Source: Nilaparvata lugens
Lineage: Eukaryota > Arthropoda > Insecta > Hemiptera > Delphacidae
NCBI RefSeq assembly: GCF_014356525.2
Contig: NC_052518.1
Location: forward strand, 31,121,464 to 31,185,463
DNA length: 64,000 nt
Reading direction: 5' to 3'
Numbering within the stretch: the first letter of the stretch is position 1; each line of letters opens with the position of its first letter. Under the pieces are notes generated by a model. It worked only from the letters and a program-made list of their open reading frames with translations. It was not told where the DNA came from and did no database searches. The translations under genes were made by a program, and so were the position numbers. Of the stretch, positions 1 through 11,093 are shown in pieces.

Positions 1-190
1 ACAAAGTATAAATAATAATAATAATATAAAACATCTAAATAAATATATATAACATTAATTGATACAATAAATAACATAAATAACTTTGGGAACAATTTCT
101 TTTTACAAACATATGTTTAAAGGGCTATATGCTTCTGATTTTGTTGGCATTGGCTTGTCTACAATTCCTAGATTTATACTTTCTACATAA
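1..190. other. AT-rich stretch, nothing identified
   Basis: Very AT-rich with a short AAT/TAA-type simple tract near the start. I see no open frame, structural RNA or terminal repeat. It may be part of the same disrupted region as the Gypsy fragment that follows. Confidence 0.4.
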
Positions 191-497
191 CAATTTGCTA
201 TCGATTCGATCCCAGTTAACCTAACTTTTGCAATTTTTCCATTTGAAGGTAATTATCTTATTTTATTCTAAATATCCTATCTTGTGGCCTTTTTTAAACA
301 ATGCATAGAGAGAAAACAAATAATTGAAAATTGTTCTTTGGTTTGTTGCAGGTATCTATCGGCTTGAGCAAATTGAAAATCAAATTTGGGTGACACGAGG
401 TGAAGATCCAATACTAAATTTATTTAGGCAGGTCATTATTTTGTTGATAATACTGTTTTTATTTGTCTTCTTATCAAATTCGCTTCAAATTCTGTGA
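191..497 (+). other. Possible two-exon coding scrap with a C-terminal hydrophobic segment
   Basis: The frame from 191 to 248 (ending FAIFPFE) joins in phase to 352-497 if 249-351 is removed. That interval starts GTAATT and ends TTGTTGCAG, so it looks like a 103-bp intron. The second part reads IYRLEQIENQIW and then runs into a hydrophobic stretch (VIILLIILFLFVFL) before a stop at 495-497. A second donor-like CAG/GTCATT at 431/432 would instead end the exon there. I do not recognise the protein. No start codon is supported, and the 3' end overlaps the last codons of the Gypsy fragment on the other strand. It could be chance. Confidence 0.2.
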
Positions 498-1862
498 TTT
501 GGTTTTATATTGGCTATGTTTTCCCAACAGACAATGCTTGTATCTTCTTTCTCTTGCAATTGAACTGTGTTGTGTTGAGAGATGGCTACAACTGTAAATG
601 GCCCTGAATAAATTAAAATGAATTTACGTGTTACTTTTTCCAATGCATTTGATAATCAGTGGCTTTTTACTAAAACTTCATCCCCAATTTTATAAGAAAA
701 TATTTTGTAGGCTTGGTCATGATATCTCTTTCTATTATTGGCCGCTTGTTCTAATTTTAATCGGACTATGATGGATATTAGAATTTCTAGGCCTGTTTAC
801 GTCTGAGGTTGGAAAATCAATTCATTTTTCGATAAATGTATCATACCTTTTACCAAAAATGATTTCATGTGGAGTATGACCAGTGCTTTAATTTATGCTG
901 TTATTGTAACATTCTTCTAGAAATGATAAATATTTCACCCATTGTTGGTGTTTTAGTATGTCCGCATAAAACAAGAGATCCCTGCCATACATTGCTCTAC
1001 AGGATTAGCGCTGGGGTTATAAAGAGAAGTTTTAGACCATTTGATATTAGCCAGGTGAAGTATTTCTTTCCACTGCTTGCTACAGAAATAGGTTGCATTA
1101 TCAGATAGGATACGTTTAGGCTTCCCCACTTCATTAGTCCATCTTCCTGTCACACATCGGGCCAAGGCTTCTCCTGTTAACTTACCTATGGGAAATAACA
1201 TTGTATATTTTGAAAAAATACATGTAATAACGAATATGTATTTCTTTCCATATTGGGCCATAGGTAATGGACCGTATATATCTGCTGATATTAATTCTAA
1301 TGGTGCTCTAGTTAGAATAGGATTCATTTGGCCTCTGATGTGATATTGTGCATTTTTAGCTTTCTGGCATATATTGCAAGCTTTTATTATTTTGGCCACC
1401 TTTTCATGCATGTTTTTGAAATAACAACTTTCCTTCAGCATGTGAAGGGTCCTCATTGTTGCAAAATGTCTGATACGTTCATGGGCTTCTTATATCAGAT
1501 CCATTTCTATACTTGGGGGAATCATTATGCGCCAGTCGTAATTATTTTTAGCTGGTCGGTGGAACATAAAACCCTTGTAGCGGGTGTACTGTCACAGGTA
1601 GTCGGGCGGTTCAGTAGCTCCTTCTTCCATCAATTCATGGATCTGGGACAGTTTTGCGTCTTATGTTGGGCGATGCAGATTTTCTCAGGGGCAGGACAGT
1701 GGTATGATTACGTGGTTGGATATTGGGAGGGTATGGTATGCTTTCTTGATCATTTACTGCAAAACACTTTAGGCTGATATCTTGACAGTATGTGGTGTCT
1801 ATTTCTCTAGATAGAAAGTCAGTGATCTGATTTTTCTTTCCCGGTAAATGGGTCAATTCAGG
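485..1862 (-). pseudogene. Gypsy-type LTR retrotransposon pol fragment (RNase H end and integrase), broken
   Basis: Reading the minus strand from 1,862 down, the end of an RNase H domain appears first (LTHLPGKKNQITDFLSRE). Next comes the integrase H2C2 zinc domain (HERIRHFATMRTLHMLKE, then CNICQKAK). The integrase core follows, with D in SADIYGP, D in LSDNATYF and E in ANPVEQC, which is the DDE triad. The post-core segments TGHTPHEIIFGKRYD, YKIGDEVLVKSH and IYSGPFTVV are typical of Gypsy pol. There are several in-frame stops and at least one frameshift near 953-970, so the copy is dead. The upstream end stops abruptly at about 1,862, where the mosaic repeat begins. No LTRs, gag, protease or reverse transcriptase remain. 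The domain call is firm; the Gypsy lineage is not resolved. Confidence 0.85.
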
Positions 1863-2080
1863 AACCTGCTAGGACTCCTAGAGACTTTCCTGTGCTGGGT
1901 AGGATGGTAGTTTGAGTTGAGTGAATGCAGTATTGAATGGTGAATTCAAAAACTGCCTTTGTGAATTCAAGAACTTCGCCCCCTGCACCCCCATAAGTGG
2001 TATGACTGTTCAGGGGTGAGTAGCAGCCTCCGTGCATTGCGCTCCAGCTGGGAGGCAGGCTTCGCCAACCCCAAGTAGGG
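1863..2080. repeat. Mosaic repeat: alpha scrap joined to a GC-rich beta patch
   Basis: From 1,863 the sequence matches an alpha-module piece also found near 2,580, 50,510 and 54,170 (GCTAGGACTCCTAGAGAC and onward). It then passes into the GC-rich beta module (CCCCCTGCACC, then GCAGCCTCCGTGC, then GGGAGGCAGGCTTCGCC). The join at about 1,862 truncates the Gypsy relic. Confidence 0.7.
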
Positions 2081-2535
2081 TGGGTACGGTAGTTTATGTT
2101 GGATGGGTTAGGTAGAGTAGGTTAGATAGGGTGGGATAGGTCATTAGGGAGAGTTGGTTAGGTAGGAAAGCTTAGGTAAGGTGGATTAGGTAGAGTAGAT
2201 TGAGTAGGTTATCTTGGGTAGGGTAGGTTAGGGTGTCAAGATTGGGTTAAATAGTTTAGGAAGGTTAGTTATGATAGGGTGGCTTAGGTTGTGTAGTATT
2301 TTTTGATAAGGTGGGTTAGGTAGGGTAGATTAAGTAGGTTATATTTGGTATGGTAGGTTGGGTAGTCAAGATTAGGTTTAATAGTTTAGGTAGGTTTTTT
2401 CAGGTAGGGTGGCTTAGGTGGGGTGAGTAAAGTAGATAAACTGATGGAAGGTTGAGTAGGTAGGTAAGGTATAGAAGGATAGATAGGGTAGGGTTGATGG
2501 GATTGGTTTGGTAGGCCAGGTAGAGTATAGGCTGG
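2081..2535. repeat. Degenerate TTAGG-like array (gamma module)
   Basis: Imperfect tandem arrangement of GGTTAGGTAG, GGTAGAGTAGG and GGTTAGGTAGGGTGG words. They resemble the TTAGG telomere repeat with frequent substitutions and length changes. A strand bias is obvious: nearly all G is on the plus strand and there is almost no C. The array ends in the shared boundary sequence GGCCAGGTAGAGTATAGGC seen at other gamma ends. Confidence 0.8.
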
Positions 2536-3566
2536 GTTCAAGTTTTGAAATGGAAATTTCGAAAAAATTCATAGCTCTCCTGGAGCCTACTGGGACTCCT
2601 AAAGACTTTCCTGTGCTGGTTAGGATAGTAGTTTAGTAGTTTGAGTTTAGTGATTGCAGTATTGAATGGTGAACTGAAAAACTGCCTTTACATCTCTCAT
2701 ATGTCTTCCCATACAGTTTTTATATAATAAATAGCCCCATTTCAATGTGCTCAACATGATAGTTCCTTATGTCTTTGCTATGAAATTGAACATCGGAAAG
2801 TTGAAAAATTTAGGGGGCCCAGAGTAACACCAAAAATTGAATCTCTTGTATTTGATTATGATAAATAGCCTTATTTCGATGTGCTATGTAAGATTGTTCC
2901 TTTTAACTTTGCTATGAAATCAAGCATTGAACAGTTGAAAGAATTGAGGTGGTCCTTGGTTCCCCCGAAGGTGAATCCTGTCATATTTTTTTTCCTTTTT
3001 TCATCACTTTCAATTATTGTTTGACATATTCTAACATCATTATACACTCCAGTGTGACTGCAGATTTTTCAAAATTGTCAAAAATAACACAGCCCGCCTC
3101 GAGTGCCCTCTGGATTTAATTTTGGGTTTGATGATGCACTATCAGCAGCATAGACAGCGGGTTAAGTGATTCCAAAATCAAAAACTGATGTGAAAAATAC
3201 AGAGATAGTCATATCTTGGCTACAAAAATCCTGGAGAATGAGCCAAAATTGACAAAAATCAAAAAATAACCCTCCCACCACCACTATTGTTTTTTTTTCA
3301 GTTAGTTTTTGCGGGAGTAATGTTTTTTCAGTTGCTGAATTCTATGTTGAGCATAAAAACCCTGTAAATGTGATCCATGACCAGAACTGTATATGAGGGT
3401 CATCCCAAGCCACCCTGGAATTGAAAATTTTGTTATTCGACAATTTTTCTGTGTTATTTTTGGTCCCCCTCCTAATCATATCATCCATGAGATTATAGGA
3501 TTCACAGTTTTTGCTGGGAATTTCACACTTTTTTTCTGAAATTAAAAAAAAAAGAAAGAGATTCTA

Positions 3567-3606
<40 letters not shown>

Positions 3607-6499
3607 GACCACAGAAACCCATTTATCTATTCATTTATTCATATATTCATTCAATCATTAGTTTGGGTGGCGTGGTCATGGATCACATTTACAGGGTTCT
3701 TATGCTCATATAAGAGGTAAATTCTATCAGTTTTGCTATTTTTTAATCACGTTTTTATCACTTTGGATCATTTTTGACATATGTCAACATCATTTTACAG
3801 TTCAGTGTGACTGCAGATTTTTCGAAATTGCCAAAAATCACACAGCCCCCATTGAGTGCCCCCTGGATTTGATTTTCGGTTTGATGATACACTATCAGCA
3901 GCATGGATGGCATGTTACGTGATTCCAACATTGAAAACTGATGTAAAAAATACATAGACAATCAATATCCATGGCTGCAAAAATCCTCGAATATGAGCAA
4001 AAATTGACAAAAATAGGAAAATTGCCTTTGCTTAAACCCCCCCCCCCCCTATAAATTTTCATGGTTAGTTTTTGCGGGACTAATGTTTTTTTGGCTGCTG
4101 AATTCGATTTTGAGCATAAAAAAGACCTGTAAGTGTGATCCATAACCAGCATTGTATATGAGGGTCCCCCCACGCACACCTAGAATTGGGAAATTTGTTA
4201 TTTGACAGTCATATCTTGGCTGTAAAAATCCTGGAAAATGAGCCAAAAGTGACAAAAATCAAAAACATCACCCTCCCACCACCCCTATTTTTCTTTTTTG
4301 GTAAGTTTTTGAGGGAGTCGTGTTTTTTTGGCAGCTGAATTCGATTTTGAGCATGAAACACCCTGTAAATGTGATCCATGATCAGCACTGTATATGAGGG
4401 ACCCCCACGCCACCCCTAGAATCATAAATTTTGTTTCTGGACAATTTTTCTGTGAGTTATTTCTGGTCCCCTTCCCAATTATATCATTCATGTAAATGTG
4501 AGATTCACAGTTTCAGCTTGGAAATTTACACTTTTTTCTTTAAAAATTTTCTAAAAAAATGAGGGGGCCGGGCACCCTCTCGAGAAAATTTATGTTTTGT
4601 ATGTGCAAGATGATGTTTTAGGATTTTCTGAGTTTTAAGGATTCTGAGGATGAAAAAACCTGTAAGTGTGATCCATAACCAGCACTGTATATGAGGGTCC
4701 CCCCCATGGCCCCCTAGAATTGGGAAATTTGTTATTTGATAGTTTTTTGTGGGTTATTTTTGGTCCTCTTTCCAATGATATCATCAATGACATTAGAGGA
4801 TTCACAGTTTTTGCATAGAATTTCAAACTTTTTTCTGAAATTAAAAAAAAAAATGAGGGGGCCGGGCCCCCTATAGGAAAAATTGATGTTTCTTCTGTGC
4901 GAGGCAATGTTTTGGGATCTTCTGAGTCAATTGAGATGATGAATGACCTCATTTTAATGTGCTGAATAAGATTGTTCCTCTTGACTTTGCTATAAAATTA
5001 ACCATTGAAAAGGTGGAAAAATTGAGGGGGGCCTGAGTAGCCCCCAAATAAGAATATCTCATATGTTATATTCTTTCATTTTTCTCAGATCACTTTCGAT
5101 CATCTTTTGACATATTATAACATCATTATACCGTTTAGTGTAACTGCAGATTTCAAAATTGCCATAAATCACACGGACCCCCTCGAGTACCCCCTGGATG
5201 TAATTTTGGGGTTTCTGATACACTATCAGCAGCATAGACGGCAGGTTAAGTGATTTCAACATTGAAAACTGATGTGAAAAGTACAGAGACAGTCAATTCT
5301 TGGCTGCAAAAATCCTGGAAAATGAGCCAAAATTGACAAAAATCGAAAAATCACCCTCCCACCCGCCATATTGCTTTTTTTTGGTGAATTTTTTGGGATT
5401 GATGTTTTTTTGGCTGCTGAATTCGATTTTGAGCATAAAAACCCTGTAAATGTGATCCATGGCCAGCACTGTATATGAGGGTCCCCCCCACGCCCCCCCT
5501 CGAATCAAAAATTTTGTTAATCGACAATTTTTCTTTGGGTTTTTTTTGGTCCCCTCCCTAATGATATCATACACAAAATTGTGAGATTCACAGATTTGGC
5601 TGGGAATTTCACACTTTTTTTTCTAGAAAATTTTCTTAAAGCAATGAGGGGGCCAGGTCCCCCATTGACAAAATCAATGTTTCCTCTGTGCAAGGTGATG
5701 TTTTAGGATTTTCTGAGTCGATTGAGCTTGGATTCAAAACTGTAGCCATTCCCCCCTAATTTTTCAAAAATTGAGGGGGGCATCATCGACCCCCAAATTG
5801 TAAATTTTGAAAAATCCATCATTTTCCCAATTCCTGCTTTGTCACATGCCCCAGTTTGGCTGGGAATTTTTCAATTCTTGACTCTTGAGATTGTTTTCAA
5901 AAAAATGAGGGGAACAAGCCCCACATTGCAAAAATTGATGGTTTGTCTGGACAAGGCGATGTTTTAGGATCTCCAGAGTCGATTGAGTTGGAATTCGAAA
6001 CTGTACCGACTCTCACCCATAATTCTCAAAAATTGAGGGATGCATCATCCACCCCCAAAACAAAAATTTCGTAAAATCAATGATTTTCCCGATGCCTGCT
6101 AGTACTCTCACAGACTTTCTGATGAAAGTTAGTATTGTCACATGCCCCAGTTTGGCTGGGATTTTTTCAAATTTTTATTACAAAAAAACTGATGAAAATT
6201 CAGTTCCCCCCCACAACCCCCGCGACATGGTCGAAATTTTATTCTAGCAATCTAGTGATGTTGAGGCACTGAACAAAAAAGTGCTCTTGCACTTTGCTGA
6301 GAAATGTGCGGTTTAAAAGTTGAAAATATTGGTGGTGGGGGGGTCCGGGAGCCCCCCGAAATGAAAAATTCTCATATATCATAATTATTCCTATGGTTTA
6401 AACCACTTGTCAATTCGAATCCAACAGAGCACCAACCACCACAAAAACCACCCTTGTCAGGAGGTTTTCAAATGCTCCGGCTTTAGTATATATATAATT
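2536..6499. repeat. Alpha-module satellite-like repeats
   Basis: A chain of diverged blocks of roughly 250-370 bp. Recurring landmarks are CTGTAAATGTGATCCATGAC, TGTATATGAGGGTCCCCC, GGCTGGGAATTT and GAGGGGGCC-GGGCCCCC. Examples of the G-run/C-run hairpin lie near 4,561, 4,856 and 5,646. Many short open frames on both strands overlap these repeats, but their reading changes from copy to copy, so I do not call genes. A (TA)n tract interrupts the array at 3,565-3,606. Confidence 0.8.
3565..3606. repeat. (TA)n microsatellite
   Basis: A 42-bp run of alternating T and A broken by a single C near 3,585. It sits inside an alpha block directly after a poly-A stretch. Confidence 0.95.
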
Positions 6500-6700
6500 C
6501 ACACTTCACGCTCCGCAGGGGCTTGCCCCCTGCAGCCCTATTTGGGGTGAGTTAGCAGCCTCCGCGCATTGCGCTCCGACTGGGAGGCGGGCTTCGCCCA
6601 CTCAATCGTCTTTTATGACTGTATAGTGTTGGGTAGCAGCCTCTGTGCTCAGCGCTCCACCTGGGAGGCAGGATTTGCCTGCCCAATCGTGGGCAGGTTA
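6500..6700. repeat. GC-rich palindromic patch (beta module)
   Basis: Contains short hairpins with TTC or TTG loops, such as GGGGCTTGCCCCC, GGGCTTCGCCC and the pairing of GCAGCCTCC with GGGAGGC. The unit is partly repeated about 90 bp later (GGGTAGCAGCCTC at about 6,633). It links an alpha end to the gamma array that follows. Confidence 0.75.
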
Positions 6701-7262
6701 GGTAGGGTGGGTGGGTTAGGTAGAGTAGGTTAGGTAGAGTAGGTTAGGTAGGGTGGGATAGATGTTCAGGGAGAGTAGGTTTGGTGAAGTGGGGTGGGTT
6801 ATATGAGGTTTGTTTGTTAGAATGGATCAAGTATAGTTAGGTGGAATAGGCTGGATAGAGTTGGGTAGTTGGATTGGACTGGTGATGTGGGGTGGTTAGG
6901 TTGCAGAAATTAGGTTGGGTAGGTTAGGTAAGATGGCTCATGTAGCATTTGTGAGGTAGTGTAGGTTAGGTAGTGTGGGATATGTAGAGTAGGTTGAGTA
7001 GGGTGCAACTGTATAGGTTCAGGTAGCAGCCTCTGTCTTTACAACCCAATTGTCTTTTACAACTGTATGGGTGAAAGTTGTTGAATTAGTTCAGGTAGAG
7101 TATCTTAGGTAGGGTAGGTTGTGAAGAGTAGGTCAGGTTGCAAATATTAAGTTGAGAAGGTTAGGTAGGTTAGTTCAGGTAGGGTGGGTTAGGTAGAGTA
7201 GGTTAATGGGCGGGGTAATGGGTTTGGGGTGTTGGGGATAGGTTATACAGCATAGGCTAGTT
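6701..7262. repeat. Degenerate TTAGG-like array (gamma module)
   Basis: Same G-rich words as the first gamma array, with a characteristic internal passage (TTTGTTTGTTAGAATGGATC near 6,808) that also occurs at about 22,930 and 32,480. The gamma arrays are therefore copies of one longer unit and not independent simple repeats. Confidence 0.8.
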
Positions 7263-7464
7263 ATTGAAGATTTTTTAGATTGAAGATTTAGATTGTCAGT
7301 AGATAGCAGACTCATTTTAATGAGAGATTCGTTTATGTCATGGCCAGCACACTTTCAACCTAGTACACATAACTAACTTCATTACTTATTCAATGAAACT
7401 GTAATGATGGCAGGTTATGTTACTTGGTTATTTCCGGACTTTGGACCAGCATCATATGAAGCAA
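7263..7464. other. Unique-looking flank duplicated at 23,521-23,735
   Basis: Follows the gamma array and is nearly identical to the sequence after the gamma array ending at about 23,520, up to CCAGCATCATATG. It is not repetitive at short range and no convincing gene is seen. In this copy it is interrupted at 7,465 by an inserted block; the other copy continues without that block. Confidence 0.7.
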
Positions 7465-8199
7465 CAGGGGTGCCCAGCCCCCCCAAGGGCAATGGTGCAA
7501 GCCCCCCCCAATCCAAGTGTAATGCCCCCCCCCAAAGTACCCCAATTCTCAACCCTTTAGTTTTCAACATTAGTCAGTGTATGACAATAAAATTCACATC
7601 TTACATTCTAATCTTCTAAATGAAATTATTTACCTTTGTCTTGTGAGGAGTTCTTTCTGTTTTCATAATATTGTAAAAATATATACCATCGATCCTTATC
7701 TCTTTTAAAATAGAAATAAAGTATCTTTTTGATATCATTTTTGAGTAGGGATGGGTATCGATACATCGATGTTTAAAAACATCGATGTTTCAACATCAAA
7801 CATCGATGTTTTTAACATCGATGTTTACTGTTCGATGTTTTTCACTTATCGATGGTTTTACCTAGACATCGGTCATCCGATGTTTTTCCCAACTAAAAAG
7901 TAAAAACAATTCTAATTTTTTAATTTGATACAAGTTTTTTTTTTTGTTTGAAGAGGATTATCTTGAGAGCAATAAGCAATAGTAACAGAATTACACTCAT
8001 TATCTCTATCATATTTAGTGTAGTATTCTGTTTAGTGTTTTTTGTGAATATAGATCACTCTTGTGAAAGATCTCGCATAAGTTTTGATTTCCTGCAGATT
8101 GCTATTTTCATTTTTCAATCAGGCTCTCTGTATTTTTATGTGAGACTGTTGGATACTCTTGAAGATTTACATTACTTCTGTGGCCCGTGTCAAGGTTAG

Positions 8200-8390
8200 A
8201 TAGTTAGTTATTTAGAATTGCCAACACACAATGTTTCTTATGTTGGCAGTGCCAAATATTACATTGATAATATTGTTGTACTCAAGTTAAAATCAATGTC
8301 TATTTGTATTGTATACTCTTGTAATTAATATTGTACAAATATGTATTTATAATTTTGGCAATAAATTCAATTCAATTCAATTGAATAAGA
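8200..8390 (+). repeat. LINE 3'-tail-like segment inside the hAT element
   Basis: AT-rich sequence ending TTTGGCAATAAATTCAATTC followed by further ATTCA/CAATT words. Such a 3' end is common for insect non-LTR retrotransposons. The small open frame just upstream (7,948-8,199) has no recognisable domain. It could be the truncated 3' end of a LINE carried by the hAT element. Confidence 0.35.
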
Positions 8391-8848
8391 GGTCGGATTC
8401 TTCGTTTCTTAGGAAGAAAGAGTTTTTTCTTACTACAATTATTTCCTCAACATGTGTTTTACACTAATTAATCTAGCTGTGGAAAAGAGGTCCTCGTATT
8501 GTAAGGAGTGCAGAGATCCATATAAAAAAACTTAATCCATTTTCATTTCCTAAAAAATCTATCAGGTATTGAATGAATACGATATATGAGTATCAATGAT
8601 TGCTTAGGGTGAAATTTCAAGACCGAATCCTCAAGGATATCCCCAGATGTTTCAGACTAAACCATGAAGATGACAAATCTTGTGAACTAGATCTGATGTA
8701 TCTTTCTAGTCACAACCTGACTTCAATTATTCAAAAAACTGTTACTTGAATACCACAAAAAATTGCTGTGATTCCAGTTAGTAACTGTTGAGAATTTGAA
8801 ATATTGGAACAATAGCTCCAGATAAAATTGTAGTCACTTTAGAAGCTC

Positions 8849-10241
8849 TTTTTGTGCTCTACAATCTGAGATCAGGTACCTATCTCAATCTATCTCATAT
8901 TCCAGGTACACCTGACAACAATGCTCCTTGTATTGTGAAAAACACCTAATTTTCAGTTTCAAGCATCATCATCAACTACATTGTCCTCACATTGATATTT
9001 CGCACAACGACATAAGTTCTTGAGATTATGTTCTATGAGAATCACCCGTAAGATACACTTCATTTCAGTATTTCCTAGTGGAGAGGCGCGCTTAAGGACA
9101 CCTCAAGGATCAAAATTTCAAACACATAACTTTTGACACAATGCTCAGATTTCATCGTACTACACTTCATCCTTCTCGGTTCGTCACGGCGGTTCAAAAT
9201 CATGCATAATAAGTCAAATTCGGTCGAAAAATGGAAAATTTATTGTTGAGTGTACTTAAGCCCATATTCCAATACACAGAAAATGACCAATTTCTATATT
9301 CAAAGTTGCATGTCTCGTGAAATACTTCTGATAAAATTTCCAAATCTAGTGAGAATGTTAAAATTGTCCCCCTCTACCCACTCCAATAAATAATACTTTC
9401 GATTCCAAAACAATTTGGAAGTTAAGATTTTAAAAATGGCGATTTCAGTTTTTAAATTTTTTCGTAATTTTACTGTTGTACAAGAGTTTCTAAAACGAGT
9501 CTGATACATCATAGAAACTTACGATTGATTACAAATTGTAGATAAATTCATCCTCTACGAGCTCAGTTGCCTAAAATCCATCTTGAATCACTTTTCGCTA
9601 TCAAAGAACTGCCAAAACCGTTAATATGAGAAAAATATCTACAATTTCCGGATTTTTTTCAACAATCAAATCTCACTTTACGAACATATTTTTTCATGAA
9701 TTGTTCACAGCAGATGAAATAGAAAATTCTATTGTACATTTCAAGATCATGTAATAATTTTTATAATAAGGGGTTACCGAGATACATAGCTTTGAATATA
9801 GAAATTGGCCATTTCTTATGTATTGAATATGAATAAGTACTTACACTCAACAATAAATTTTCTATTTTTTGACCGAATTTGACTGTTGATGCATGATTCT
9901 GAACCGCCGTGACGAACCGAGAAGGATGAAGTGTAGTACGATGAAATCTGAGCATTGTGTCAAAAGTAAATTATAAGTGTTTGAAATTTTGATCCTTGAG
10001 GTGTCCTTAAGCGTGCCTCTACTAGGAAATACTGAAATTAAGTGCATCTAACGGGTGATTCTTACCCATGATCTTATGTCATTGTGCGAAATATCAATGT
10101 GAGGACAAAGTAGATGGTGATGATGGTTGAAGCTGAAAATTAGGTGTTTTCCACAATTCAAGGAGCATTGTTGTCAGGTGTACCTTGAAATCTATATGAC
10201 ATAGATCACTCTACCTGATCTCAGATTGTATAGCACAAAAA
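8849..10241. repeat. Large foldback inside the hAT element
   Basis: Two arms of about 465 bp, 8,849-9,315 and 9,778-10,241, are inverted copies of each other with moderate divergence. For example TTTTGTGCT...CTGAGATCAGGTA on the left pairs with TACCTGATCTCAG...AGCACAAAA on the right, and the AACCGCCGTGACGAACCGAG region at about 9,900 pairs with its complement near 9,180. Related sequence also occurs at 13,265-13,560, so the arms belong to a dispersed family. The transcript would form a long hairpin. Confidence 0.8.
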
Positions 10242-10811
10242 TACGCCTAGAGGGATTTTGAAATATACATCTAAATTTTAACAATCGGAAGATATTGTTG
10301 ATTAAAAACTAAAATTCATCAAAATTGATTTTTCTTCAAATTTTACTCATTTTTGAAAAATTATAACAAAGTACTCATTGGAGATAGACAGTTCCGAGTG
10401 ATCTCATTTTTTTTTCAGAATTATATAATCTGGGAGAGATTTGGCAGAAATAGCTGAAAACTGGAAAATGAGCCAAAAATACGAGGTTTTTGGGCTATCT
10501 TGTATCTAGCACAAGGAAATCTTGCATGAAGAAATTGGTTCTGGACTTCTCTTATGTACCCAAATAATATATTAAAAAATCAGAACTACAATATAAATTG
10601 CAAGCACACCCCTTTTTTATGTCTATATTGACTGGACTGATAGTATCATCCATAAAAGCATAGGGCGATAAACGATGTTTAAAAACATCGATGTTCAAAA
10701 ACATCGATGTTTACTGTTCGATGTTTTTCACTTATCGATGTTAGGATGAAAAAAACATCAATGTTCAAAACATCGATGTTTTGTCTTTCGATACCCATCT
10801 CTATTTTTGAG

Positions 10812-11093
10812 ACTAGCAGTGCACCCGTTCTTGTTCGGGAGGACTAGAAAGTACTAAATTACATCAGGAAAAACTACATGACAAATATTTTAATAGGATA
10901 TTGAAAGATAAGTAAGGGAGGCTTTGCTTTTTAAATGTTATGGTTACTTATAAAAAGTTGAATAATAATATAATTGATAATTCTTTATTGCAAAAGAATA
11001 TTGCATAGCAATTTTGGTACCTAAACATTCATACAAATTTGGAAAGATTTTATTCATACAATATATAATGTCGGCAAGCTTAGGTATTCTAAA
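10812..11093. other. AT-rich spacer between two inserted elements
   Basis: Begins ACTAGCAGTGCACCCG directly after the hAT target duplication and stays AT-rich. The opening words resemble starts of dispersed insect repeats, but I cannot define an element here. No gene is seen. Confidence 0.35.

Larger units (their letters stand above)
7746..10803. mobile_element. Non-autonomous hAT-type element, 3,058 bp
   Basis: The termini are inverted: TAGGGATGGGTATCGA at 7,746 and its complement TCGATACCCATCTCTA ending at 10,803, with one mismatch. Both are flanked by the identical 8-bp duplication TTTTTGAG (7,738-7,745 and 10,804-10,811). Subterminal CATCGATGTTT words are repeated about five times at the left end and several times at the right, as expected of transposase-binding repeats. 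No hAT transposase is visible inside. The interior holds a LINE-tail-like segment and a large foldback. An 8-bp duplication with such ends is diagnostic of the hAT superfamily in practice. Confidence 0.9.

Noticed and set aside
3511..3720. 69-codon frame with a YI repeat
   Set aside because: Generated by the (TA)n microsatellite.
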